Source of the DNA: Ipomoea triloba
Lineage: Eukaryota > Streptophyta > Magnoliopsida > Solanales > Convolvulaceae
Direction: 5' to 3'
DNA: 64,000 nucleotides
NCBI RefSeq assembly: GCF_003576645.1
Contig: NC_044925.1
Span: forward strand, 22,256,508 to 22,320,507
Shown in pieces: positions 1 to 11,690 of this stretch. Each line of letters opens with the position of its first letter. Within the stretch, counting starts at the first letter, position 1. The translations under genes were made by a program, and so were the position numbers. The notes below the pieces were generated by a model. The model did no database searches. It was not told where the DNA came from and worked only from the letters and a program-made list of their open reading frames with translations.

Positions 1-228
1 TTCACGGTCGCCGGCGGTTGTTGGTTTTGTTTTTTGGCCGGAATTTCTCTGGAATTTTGCCGGAGTTCGCCGGAAATGTTTATGACCTGCTATTACAGGT
101 CATAAATAAGTTCAAGGGTCTATTTGCTCCAAAATAACAAGTTTGAGGGCTTAATTGAACTTTTTTAAAGTTTGAGGGTCTAATTGCACAATGAGCTATA
201 GTTCGAGGACCTATTTGACCCTTTTCTC
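1..228. mobile_element. Right half of a foldback/Mutator-like MITE, cut by the window edge
   Basis: The segment reads as a GC-rich 'gccggcgg' core followed by AT-rich phrases of the type 'aaataacaagttt', 'ctaattg' and 'ctatttgaccctttt'. The same phrases, in the same order, form the right arm of the complete foldback element at 56700-57327, so this is probably a relative whose left half lies outside the window. The end near 228 is set by analogy with that element. No target duplication can be tested. Confidence 0.55.
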
Positions 229-231
229 TTT

Positions 232-1100
232 TTAAAATAATGAATCTTAAGGGCGATTGGTCCACAAAATAAAATGCAAAATTATCTTATTATATATGGT
301 TATCTTAATATGATTATCCTTTTTAAGGTAATATCAGGTTTTTTAAATGTGATTATCTTATGAAAGGTGACGTCAGATTTTAAATATATAATTATCTTTT
401 GAAAAATAATATCAAATTTTAACATTATTTTATGTTTTTTTGGTTTGGAGTGTAGAATATAATATGAACTTAATTGGTTTAATGTCATAGTAAAAAGTAA
501 GGACGAATCTAATTCATCTATTTAGAAAAATTAATTATTGATGGTTATTAAAAAATAACGAGAAAAAGTATGATTACTTTTATAAATATTTTAAACTTGA
601 AATTTTACAATAATTATAAAATTGATTACACGTTTTCTTTATTAAAGCCATTGGTGAACTTTATGTGCAGTTGTCATTAGTCATTACTTTTTAGCGAAGG
701 ACCATTCCTCCTTTTCCCTTATTTTCTAGCAATTCTCAGCCGTTGTTCTACCAAAATGAAAACATCAAATCAATCCTCACTTTTTTTTTATTTGGTGAGA
801 GAATGTTTTAAAATGATGAATTTTAAGGGCTTAGTTGTATTATTATCTTATTATGATTATTTTAATATGATTATCTTTTTAAAAGTAATGTCACAATTGA
901 AAAATATGACTATTTAAAAAAAAAAAGTAACGTCAGATTTTAAAAATATGATTATCTTTTGAAAAATAATGTCATATTCTAAAAATGTGATTATTTTTTA
1001 AAGGTAACCTTAGATTTTTAAAATATGATGAATTTTAAGGGCGATTTGTTCACAAAATGTGAGATTATCTTACTATAATTATTTTAATATTATTATTGAT
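232..1100. repeat. Degenerate array-family repeats (outlying block)
   Basis: About two degenerate units of the AT-rich repeat that fills much of 10-40 kb. Shared landmarks are 'attttaagggcgattggt', 'ttattatgattatttt', 'aaggtaacgtcagatttt', 'attatcttttgaaaaataat' and 'ggtttggagtgtagaatat'. No coding potential is seen. Confidence 0.65.
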
Positions 1101-1395
1101 AATTTTTAATGGACCGTGCCCACCATAAAAGCGAGTTGAAATCGAGTAACAAATATGAAAAATGTATTGGATTGATAGGACACAGGACCCTTAACATGAT
1201 ATAAATGGGCTACAAATGTCCTAAATAAACAAATGGAATGAATATGGCCCAAGGGACCCAACTACCAAGCTCAACCACAGGGGTGAACCATTGCTGCTAT
1301 CGAGCATGCTGCAAAGACAATTGACGTACCACGCCATTAATGAGGGAGAAGTTAAGAGAGATGGAGTGCTGATGATGATGCCCTAGAATAGAGAG

Positions 1396-2168
<773 letters not shown>

Positions 2169-2199
2169 GTGCCCCCCCCCCCCTCCCCTCCCCTCCCCC

Positions 2200-2700
2200 T
2201 TTTATACTACTCCTAAGGTCGCATGTCGCGGACCACAATACTCTGCCCTCCTTCGCTGTATGTGTGTCCCACTAGGTGTTGCACTATCTCGCCAAATACC
2301 TCCTCGTGCGCCACGTCGTAGGCCACGTTTTTGTCATCGCTAACTGCCTGAGCAGTCCGTTCGAGCGGTCAACCTGAGCAATCCATTCAAGTAGTCCGCT
2401 TGAGCTTTCGACCTCTCCGTCAAACGGCCCGCCACTCACCCAGGTGCTCCGTCATACCAAAGCCGTTAACTCCCACGAGGTCTGCCACTCGTCGATGGAC
2501 CGAGATATGATGTTTGGGTTGCCGGGCGATGCTCCCTAAGCTCAGGCCAACCGCTCCTCCCCATCGCTTTGTTTTCCCAGATCGTGCCCCACACCGTGCT
2601 ACAAAACACGCCCTTAGCCCTCTTTCCAGAAAAAAATTAAAGGTTTACTCTCACTTCCCTAATTGGAATCCTCATTCCATTGCAAATAACGACGGGTTTT
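2200..2700. other. Unassigned stretch
   Basis: Moderately GC-rich sequence with no frame that looks like a protein and no recognisable element. Short phrases around 2350-2420 ('gagc.gtc.acctgagcaatc') recur weakly, as in a decayed repeat. Confidence 0.4.
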
Positions 2701-3035
2701 AATTTTTGTGTTAAATAGACATTTAGTGACCGATTAGCGAGGAATTTGCGATGGAATATTTTCGTCGTTAAATACGTAGCTAATTTTAGCGCAAATATAT
2801 AGCGACGGATTTGAATTTTTTGCGGGCTAACTCCTAAAATTTTAATAATTTTAAATGTTACAATTTAGCAAGATATTTTTGAATCCGTCGCTAAATATAA
2901 CGACGGATTCAATAATACCTTGCTATCTAGCGACGAACTCAATAATCAATTGCTATATCGACCGATTCATATTTTTATATTTCAATGACGGATTAATCCA
3001 AAGCTATTTTGATTATATATTAGAAAACACTAGGT
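2700..3035. mobile_element. Possible CACTA (En/Spm) terminal remnant
   Basis: The motif 'agcgacggatt' and its complement 'aatccgtcgct' recur in both orientations (about 2801, 2883, 2902, 2930, 2968). This is the arrangement of subterminal repeats in plant CACTA transposons. A 'CACTA' pentamer lies at 3028-3032. No transposase, second end or target duplication is seen, so this is a remnant at best. Confidence 0.4.
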
Positions 3036-3138
3036 CGTAAGTGCTTAAGTAGTGCATCCTACTTGCAAAATAAAATAAAACATAGATGGCACGCAAACCT
3101 CAGCTCCAAAATAAATTGGTAGCAACAAAGGTTGCTTA

Positions 3139-3510
3139 GTGTTGGGAATATTTGTAATTAGGTTTTGATGATACCAAAAATATGTTATGAATTATTTGTA
3201 GTAACTAGTAAGTATTCTCCAGAAGAAGAAGAAGAAGAAGAAGAAGAAGAAAAAAGTAAAGCACGAGAAGTGAATCTACGAGACATAAAATGGACTGCTA
3301 CAGTACTACTACAATGCGAGAGGTTGATTTTTGGAAAGACGTTTGGAAGCCAAAAATATCATCCGCGAGAAGTAAGCTACAGTACTGCTACAGTGCCTTT
3401 GCTACAATGAGAAGAGTTGAAGTTTGGAAGTTAAAGACATATGCGAGAAGTGAATGCGCGAAACATAAAATGAACTGCTATAGTACGAGAGGGGCAATAT
3501 ATGTGTCATT
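3139..3510. repeat. Probable LTR fragment with GAA microsatellite
   Basis: Begins 'tgttgggaatatttgtaatt' followed by 'gttttgatgatacc', a phrase common at the start of plant Copia LTRs. It contains a GAA microsatellite at about 3222-3250 and two imperfect copies of a phrase around 'gagaagtgaat...aacataaaatg..ctgcta' (about 3266 and 3448). The poly-Glu reading frame here is just the GAA repeat. No partner LTR is present. Confidence 0.35.
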
Positions 3511-4300
3511 TTGAAAATTTAGGGGTAACATTTACACCACTAATAATTCAGGAATGACATTGATAATTGAGATATTATGGAGGGACATAAATTACAATTT
3601 TCTCATAATCTTTCTACATTTCTGTAGATGTTGTAAGTGTCTATAAAAAGCTCATATCACAAATATTTATAAATTTTTATTGACTTTTATAAACTTTTTT
3701 ATTTACAAAAGTTTACAAAAGTTATTAAAACTCTAAATCAAATATATCCTTAATAATTTTCAATAACTTATATTAATAGTTACTCCGTATTATTTATAAT
3801 TTTCTTACAAAAACATTTATAATATATCATAATTTTTATAAATTAATCTTAGTATGGTACGAGATTGAAGATTCCTCCTACCATTAAGGCCTACTCAAGA
3901 CACTTCGTGAAAAAAAATTACTTTAACTAAAATAATTTTTTAAATCTTTCCATGCACATAAAGGGAAACTTTTTTTTTTCTTTTTGTAAATAACAAAATA
4001 AATCAAAGTACACTCCCATTGCTATTTGATACGGAGTATATTATTTTTCTTCATTATATATAACATCATCCAAAGATTCAAATTATCAAACTATCAAACG
4101 TTCTTTCAAACAACTAAACAAGTCAAAGACTCAATTACTCAAAGAATACAACATACATGTATCCAACTAATGAAACAAGTGAAACAACATCCAAGTATCA
4201 TTTTTAAAACTTTAAAACTTACAAGTTACAACATAATTAACATTCAACAATCAACAATTTAACATCCAAGTCCAAATTCTAAATTTTTGAAATCCAACGT
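3510..4300. other. AT-rich stretch, nothing recognised
   Basis: AT-rich DNA between the LTR fragment and the 3' end of the hAT gene. It contains 'tactccgtatt' and 'acggagtata' words that resemble Stowaway MITE ends, but no complete element. The left end of the hAT transposon could lie here; I could not find a terminal inverted repeat. Confidence 0.4.
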
Positions 4301-4310
4301 GATTCATGAA

Positions 4311-6730
4311 TCATGATTCAATAGAATCATTGCCGATTTCTTCATCTTCTCCATATTGCTCAATAACACATTCTCCATCATCTTCAAATTCCACTTCAAT
4401 TATTTCCTCCTCACTTTCTCCTTCCGATTCAAAGTTATCTTCATCAATATCCCTCAATCTAGCACTTCTCCGGGGTTGTAATGCATTATCCACTCCCATA
4501 GCATCATTGTTGCAATCCAATCCCGGCTCAATCTCATCATTCTCAACATTTTCCACAATCCAATCATGTGCTAAACTTGCATCACTACCAACCAACCTTT
4601 CAATATTTTTATCTTGTTTGTTCTTGTTCATCAAACTAATATTAAATTGGACAAAAACTAAATTGTTGAGACAACTTGATTCAAGCTTATTTCTCTTCTT
4701 TGTATGCATCTACAATTCAAGCAATAAAAATATTCAAAACTTTAAATAATGATTAATAAAGTATTAATGATTAATTCATATATTCATAATTCATATTTAT
4801 ATTAACAAGCCAAGTTGATAACAACTAAACAAAGTATCACACTAAGTTACTAACCTCTTCAAACGTGTTCCAATTTCTTTCACACCCAGAAGAACTAGAT
4901 GTTAAAGAAAGGATCTTCATGGCTATTCTTTTTAATAAAGGAGTTGAGACACCAAAAGTTGACCACCAATTTGCTACAAAACAAATTTTATAATAATTAA
5001 TAAATATAAATAAATAAATATAATTAAGTAAATAATAAAGTATTAAAGGATAAAAAAAATGACTTACCGGGATTAAAGTTGTCATCATTCACCTCACATG
5101 CTTTGATTGCGATATTCCTTCCAAACATTCCCTCCTTCTTCTTATATTTTGGCAATTCTTCACTTAATATCTTATTTTGCATGCCAATATTATTGAAGAA
5201 TAGAATCTCACAAAAATCAATAACTCCAATACCTACAACATTATCTAAATGAAGTTGTGGATCCTTATAATGGTAATAAGGATTCAACAAATATGCCATC
5301 AAATGAAGAGGAGAGTCAAGCCTATCTTTCATTTTTTCTTCAATAATGTCAATAATCGGTTGATAGTTTCTAGGAACATCGGACAAAACATGTTTGATTT
5401 CCTCTTTTGCTCTCATAATCTCACCATATACAAACCCCATTGATGGCTTCTTATCACAATCAACAAGTCGAAGCACTCTCACCAACGGTGCAAAAACCTT
5501 CAAACATGCCGTTACACCTTGCCAAAATTCCTTACTCAATACGGTTGAGTATGCTACATTCCCTTTAGCTATCTTGGAAAATTTACATTCATGCCATCCA
5601 TTGCTAGTAAACATTGCCCTTAATTCAACCTTTTTCTTGGCTAAACTTTGCAAAGTAAGGAATGAAGAAGCAAATCTAGTCACACCGGGCCTCACTATAT
5701 CTCTTTTCTTTGTGAAAGTTCTCATCAATGCCAAAGTCTTGTGATCAGCATAAATAAAGATCGTTAAAGACTTTGCTTGATCAAGAACTTTCTTGTACCT
5801 TGGGAGACTTGCAATGCTTTGAAGCATTAAATTTATCGTGCGAGTGGCACAAAAAGTCCAAAAGATGGTTGGCATCTTCTCTTTCAACAACTTTGAAGCT
5901 CCTATGTTGTTTGAGGCATTATCCGTGACAACTTGAACAACATTTTCAGCTCCAACTTGTTGAATGCCATGCTCAACAAACTCATAAATATGTTCACTTG
6001 TGTGTGAATCAAGTGAACACTCTTTAGAAGAAAGGAAAACGGTGCCCAAACTTGAATTCACACACAAATTCATTACACTTCTTCTCTTTCTATCGGTCCA
6101 AGCATCCGTCATGATTGAGCATCCATTTAGCTTCCACTCCTCTTCATGTATCTTCAAAGACTCACGAACTTTATCAACTTCTTTTTTCAAGAATGTTTCA
6201 CTCATCTCATATCTACTTGGTAATTCAACTCCGGGACCGAATTGTCCAATTGCTTCTAACATCATCTTGAAGCTATCTCTTTCAAATGCATGAAAAGGAA
6301 TATCAGCCTCATATGCCCATCTACATATATATTCTTTAACTCTAGATTCAAGAGACCCTTGCAACTCCTCAACATCAATTGGCTCACTTCTAGCATTAAT
6401 ATTCACCTCGGCTCTTAAATTATCATCATTAACTTTTTTATTTTTCCTTCTCATCTTGGCTTCATTGATTGCATTCCTACACTTAAGTTGATCATCCTTA
6501 GTAGCTTTAGAACATGGAACAACATTTCCTTGTATATGAGCAATATGCTCTTTTATTCGATACACTCCACCGGATAAAACTTTCCGGCACAACAAACATT
6601 TTACTCTATCCAAATTTTTTGCATCAACTAAAATACCATAATCCCATCCTACATCATTTGATCTCCTTTTAAGTGTGGACGCTTCCGAAGATCCAACACT
6701 TTGAGAAGTCGAAGCACTTGATGAAGCCAT
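4311..6730 (-). CDS. hAT-superfamily transposase (BED finger, DUF659, hAT dimerisation), three coding exons
   Basis: DNA transposase of the hAT superfamily, acting on its own terminal repeats in the nucleus. Exons on the minus strand are 6730-5068, 4973-4855 and 4709-4311. Donors are GTAAGT and GTTAGT and acceptors are TAG. The phases join cleanly into 726 residues with no stop. Visible parts are a BED-type zinc finger (C45, C48, H62, H65), a basic stretch near residues 93-99, a DUF659/RNase-H-like core with TDAWTD (Asp209) and VTDNASNN (Asp270), and the C-terminal dimerisation block (SSGCERNWNTFEE, then HTKKRNKL across the last splice). An acidic tail follows. The usual 'CxxH' motif of the core reads CATR (294-297), so the conserved His is missing and activity is doubtful. 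The ATG at 6730 lies just after a splice acceptor at 6739. Confidence 0.85.
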
Positions 6731-7235
6731 TATCACTAAAAAAAAAAATACACATTACACAATAAATGTATAATTCAATTCACATTTACAATTAACAAAT
6801 TTATAATCCAAAATTCACCATCAAAATTCACATTTAGACATTTAGTGCTTACTGCCAGACTGCCAGTCTGCCAATGGAATAAACAAAACAAATATATAGG
6901 AATTACTGAATTAGGATTATGGAATATGGAATATAGATACTGCTTGTGCTTACTGCCATATTCTGCCAATGGAAAATTGGGAATAAATGAATAATTAACT
7001 AATGAATCATTAATTACTGCAGTAAATCTGTTATCAAAATTCATTAAAGGTGTAGCTAAGGTTAAGGAATACTCACTACATCCCTGCATAAGTTTCCCAA
7101 TTTCACTGTCAAATAGATATTTAAGAATTGTTTATACTCACTCGAAACAAAATACAAATACAAAGATAAGATAACAATGCATTCATCGTTTCAAACAAAT
7201 ATAAACCTTCAGGCCCACTGGAAAATCTGAATGTT

Positions 7236-7496
7236 CTTTTTTTTTTTTTTTTTTTTTTTGTCANNNNNNNNNNNNNNNNNNNNNNNNNNNNNNNNNNNNN
7301 NNNNNNNNNNNNNNNNNNNNNNNNNNNNNNNNNNNNNNNNNNNNNNNNNNNNNNNNNNNNNNNNNNNNNNNNNNNNNNNNNNNNNNNNNNNNNNNNNNNN
7401 NNNNNNNNNNNNNNNNNNNNNNNNNNNNNNNNNNNNNNNNNNNNNNNNNNNNNNNNNNNNNNNNNNNNNNNNNNTTTTTTTTTTTTTTTTTTTTTT
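7236..7496. other. Assembly gap flanked by poly-T
   Basis: A run of T's, 'gtca', 211 N (7264-7474), then another T run and 'gtgtcattattgc'. The same short motif after each T run suggests a tandem or misassembled poly-T region inside the hAT 5' UTR intron. Confidence 0.9.
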
Positions 7497-7924
7497 GTGT
7501 CATTATTGCTGCAAACTATTAGCAGAGTTGACAAAACAACAGTGAGGTCCTGCATTTGGAATGGGTGAAGTAGCTTCCTTTAGAATAATATGTGTAGCTC
7601 ATGTGTGTAAATGTTTGAAAAATTACATAAATAGCAAAACCTTAGATCACATAGAATAAGATGCAGTATTTACAAAAGCACAGGTCACTCACTGATGCTT
7701 CAAAATAGAAATGTACACTCTCAAACCTATAGAGAAATAAAATCAATCAAGGGCTTAGATGCATCTGGCCCCCTCCTCCTAAATGAAAGACTGAGAAAGA
7801 TATTCAAGTCAACTAAGCCTAATCCCAAACAAGACTAGATTGGCAATATGGATTTTATTCTCCATTCAGCTATGTCTAGAACTAGTTGGAGGCATAACCC
7901 CCTGCCAATAGCCAAGTACTTACC

Positions 7925-8210
7925 GGCGGTGGCGAACTGATCGACGGCAGTGGGCACACCGGCGACGGCGGTGGGTGAAACGGCGAACTGGTCGACGGCG
8001 AAAGAGGAGACGGGGGGCGAATGCGGTGGCCGAACTGGGCGACGGCGCGGCAGGGTCGACGGTGGGCGACGGCGCGGCTGGGCGAACTCGGCGATGGTGT
8101 GGGCGCCGGCTGAATTAGGGCTAAGGCCTAAGGGAGTAAGGGTGACCGAACAACAGAGCTTCGACGGACTTCAGCAGACGGAGCAGACTCGCACTTTAGG
8201 GAGTTAGGGT
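7925..8210 (-). other. Probable 5' UTR exon of the hAT transposase gene
   Basis: A GC-rich island in AT-rich surroundings. On the minus strand it ends 'CCGCCG|GTAAGT' at 7925/7924, a strong splice donor. A matching acceptor (a T-rich tract then TAG) sits at 6739, nine bases before the transposase ATG. The intervening 1.2 kb (6740-7924) would be a 5' UTR intron and contains the N-gap. The exon is inferred from splice signals only; its 5' limit is approximate. Confidence 0.45.
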
Positions 8211-8219
8211 TTATTACTT

Positions 8220-8720
8220 TTAACTTTTAATTCAATTCGATTTTTTTTTAATTATTGGGGTTTTCGCTCAAAACGATATTGTTTTGAGCGAAAAATCTAA
8301 TTAAAAAAAAAAACTAAATTAACTGGTTCAAATTCATAGGAAATCGGCCGACTCGGCTGATTTCGCCGCCTAACTGGCCGGCGAATTTTTTTGCCGCCTA
8401 ACAGTGAAAACGGAACAGTTGTACAATTCATTGAATGTGCATTTATTAATACGCACGTATTTAGGCATATATTTAATAGATTTCTAAATATTTATGATTA
8501 CACATTTAGTTAAATTTATAATTTCATTATCATAATTATATTTCATATTTCCTTAATTATAATTAATGGAATTGCATTTAGAAAAAAAAATTAATTTTTA
8601 AATTTTGTATTTAGTCCCTAATTATATTTAGTTATTTAGGCAGATTTCAAAATGTTTCTGAATTTTCTTGATAGTGTAATGTATTATTTTTATTGTTATT
8701 TAAATTTTTGAATTTATTAA
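8220..8720. other. AT-rich flank upstream of the hAT gene, with a short palindrome
   Basis: Around 8264-8296 'tttcgctcaaaacgatat' is followed by its near-complement 'tgttttgagcgaaa', a nearly perfect palindrome with a TA-rich centre. At 8366-8402 the word 'gccgccta' occurs twice about 30 bp apart. Either could belong to the subterminal region of the hAT element, but no matching end was found on the other side of the gene. Confidence 0.35.
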
Positions 8721-9012
8721 GATCGTCTTAGAATCCATCCATCAAAAACAGCATTTTCAACAAAATTATTTGGACAATATATGGACCCAAACAAATTGAA
8801 CCATAATCTGTGATAGCAAGTACTTGCTTGATCAGTATCCAAAAGATATTACAACCCTCCGAGCATAAAAATATTGGCAAAAAGTCTTTTAATTTCCACA
8901 TTGTACCAAGGCAAATGAAAGAAAGTTTATCACAAAATTAAAACATAATTTAACATGAAGATGGATGGAGGTGCATATATGTGCACAATCTGCATCTTTT
9001 GAAGCCCACTAA

Positions 9013-10079
9013 TCAACGGTTGGAGCTTGTAGAATTGTGACAGAAGAAGGGATCCTCACCGCTGGAATATATGCGAAAAAGTTGCTCACTGTACTTGAGA
9101 GCTATCATTGTAGAATCCTCAACAGCAAGTTTAGATATTTCTGACATATCCCTATTGATTTTATTCTCTGGATGGTTGTCAATAAGATACTTAGCCAATA
9201 CAACCCTGAATGATATAATAGAATATAATGACGGCGAAGTTAGTTAATGACGTTTTGGATATAAATAAAATAGAGAAAGGATGGATAAATATAATAGTAA
9301 AGTGGCGGGATTTGAAATTGATCGTACCCGAATTGATCATTTGAGAGTGGCGTAGAAATTAGGTGCCTATAAAGTGCACAAACAGCACTCATACAAAGTT
9401 GAGGGTCATTAACAAATGCCGAACGCAACTCATTTTGATCCATCCATGCTTTTCTCCCAACATTCAAGTTGAGGTATGAAAAAGTTGTAGACTTGTCACC
9501 TACTGCAACATTATCAACAATCATCTCAAATGGACATATAGTCTCTTATATGAAACACACAACAACGTCGTAACAAATAGGGCATATAAATATAATTTGT
9601 TCTTGGCATTGAGTCACCATCATATCATGCATTAACCAATTTTCCATTTTAACTAGCCAAATTACAACATGCATATACTTAAAGCAAGACCAGTAAATAC
9701 GAAATAATTAAATTATTAGGCTAATAAACTAAATTAAAAGGTGTATACAATTATATACACATATACCTTCCTTGTTGGGACTAATAGTACCACGAACATT
9801 TCTGAGAAGCATTGCAGCAAAATAAGCAACATTCTCCTCAATGCGAGCCACCCTCCTCTCCAACCACACATATCTTTCCTCACAAACCTTCACTCTCTCC
9901 TCAACTTCTTTTTTCTCAGTCTTTAACTCTTCCATTTCTCGTTTCATCCTCATTTTCCATTCCTCAATTTCTCCAACCCACTCCTTGACTTTTTTCAGAT
10001 TCTCCATCTCCGCCTTGAGCGCATTTTCTTGGTCGCTCAATATTTGCCAAAAAGGAGTCGACGAGTGATCAGAACTCAT
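9013..10079 (-). CDS. Coiled-coil protein of unknown family, paralogue A (3 exons)
   Basis: Family not recognised. Exons on the minus strand are 10079-9767, 9502-9328 and 9205-9013. Splice sites are GAAG|GTATAT, GTTGCAG|TA, GG|GTACGA and CATTCAG|GG. The phases (1, then 2) join into an uninterrupted 226-residue protein. Exon 1 is almost wholly a charged coiled coil (ENALKAEMENLKK through WLERRVARIEENV). Exon 2 encodes a helical segment with FVNDPQLCMSAVCALYRHLI. Exon 3 encodes AKYLIDNHPENK and LFRIYSSGEDPFFCHN. It shares all exon boundaries with paralogues B and C, and its 3' flank (8760-9012) is also conserved with them. It lacks the short KDAQNA segment of B but stays in frame. The protein looks soluble: no signal peptide or membrane segment. 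Confidence 0.7.
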
Positions 10080-10254
10080 CGGAACTTGTTCAAATGGAAA
10101 CCTTAAAGGAAAAAGGATAAGAAGAATGTGAAAATGGCGTACAAGTTTACCGAATATATAGAAAAGGGGGAGGACATCTATTGACCATAAAACGTGAGAT
10201 AATGTATTCCATCGTGAATTAAATTTATAATGATGGATTTGATAAGACATTGGT

Positions 10255-11690
10255 TCATAAAACATGATATAATCTTATTATGATTTTTTTTGAAAAGGAA
10301 TCTTATTATGATTATTATAATATATACGATATGATTATATTTAAAGGTTCTGTCAAATTTTAATAAAATATTATCTTTTGAAAGATAATGTCGAATTTTA
10401 AGATTTTAAAAATATCCAATGTGTTAGGTTTGGGGGTTAATTATAATATAATAATAACTTATTTCATTAAATGTAAATGTAAAAGTAAGGAATAATTTAA
10501 TTCATCCATTTTAGGAAAACAATTATTAAGAATTGGTAAACACAAATGAAAAAAAAATGTGAGGTTATTTTAAATCATGACTTACAATTAAAATGATTAA
10601 TTTTAAGGATAGTTGGTTCATAAAATGTGACTTTCTCTTATTATGATTATATTTAAATCTACAGACAGATCTTAATAAAATATTATCTTTTGAAAGATAA
10701 TGTCGAATTTTAAGATTTTAAAAATATTTATGTGTTTGGTGTGGTGGTTAGAATATAATAATAACTTGTTTGGTTAAATGTTAATGCAAAAGTAATGAAT
10801 AATTTAATTAATACATTTACGAAAAACAACGACTAAGGATTGGTAAGCACAAATGGAAAAATATGTGGGGTTACTTTAATGACTGTATTTAATTATGACT
10901 TACTATTAAAATGTTTAATTTTATGGACAGTTGGCTAAATTATAATAATATCTTTTTTGGTTAAATGTTAAAGTAAAAGTAAGGAATAATTTAATTCATC
11001 CATTTACGAAAAACAATGACAAAGGATTGGTAAGCACAAATGGAAAAAAATGTGGGATTACTTTAATGAGTGTATTTAATTATGACTTACTATTAAAATG
11101 TTTATTTTTATGGACAGTTGGCTTATAAAACGGGATGTAATCTTATTATGATTATTTTAATATGATTATATTTAAAGGTACGGTCAGATTTTAATAAAAT
11201 ATTATGATTTGAAACATAATGTCAAATTTTAAGATTTTAAAAATATCTTATGTGTTAGGTTTGGGGGTTAGATTTTAATAATAACTTGTTTGGTTAAATT
11301 TTAAAGTAAAAGTAGGAATAATTTTATTCATCCATTTAAGAAAAACAACGACTAAGGATTGGTAAACACAAATGGATAAAAATGTGGGGTTACTTTATTG
11401 AGTGTATTTAATCATGACTTAATATTGAAATGATAAATTTTAAGGACAGTAGGTTCATAAAACATGATATAATCTTATTATGATTATTTTAATATGATTA
11501 TATTTAAATGTACCGACAGATTTTAATAAAGTATTATCTTATGCGTTTGGTTTGGTGGTTAGATTATAATAATGACTTGTTTGGTTAAATGTTAAAGTAA
11601 AAGTAAGGAATAATTTAATTCATCCATTTAAGAAAAACACCGACTAAGGATTGGTAAACACAAATGAAAAAAAATGTGGGGTTACTTTAG
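10255..11690. repeat. Hairpin-bearing AT-rich tandem array, block 1
   Basis: Several head-to-tail degenerate units. In order, each contains 'taattttaaggacagttggt', 'ataatcttattatgattatt', 'aaggtaccgtcagatttt', the dyad ATTATCTTTTGAAAGATAAT, 'gtttggtggttagaatata', 'gttaaatgttaaagtaaaag', 'attcatccatttaagaaaaa' and 'ggggttactttagtgagtgt'. Units vary in length through internal deletions. The block runs directly upstream of paralogue A. Confidence 0.85.

Noticed and set aside
3165..3514. Glu-rich small protein
   Set aside because: The Glu run is a GAA microsatellite inside an LTR-like fragment.
4306..4749. Plus-strand Ser-rich 147-residue frame
   Set aside because: Antisense of the acidic C-terminal exon of the hAT transposase, which has splice support and homology.
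7121..7555. Reading frames on both strands across the second gap
   Set aside because: Mostly N, poly-Lys or poly-Phe from the T runs.
9841..10068. Plus-strand Ser/Phe-rich frames opposite exon 1 of paralogues A, B and C
   Set aside because: They are the antisense of a conserved coiled-coil exon with splice sites on the minus strand.
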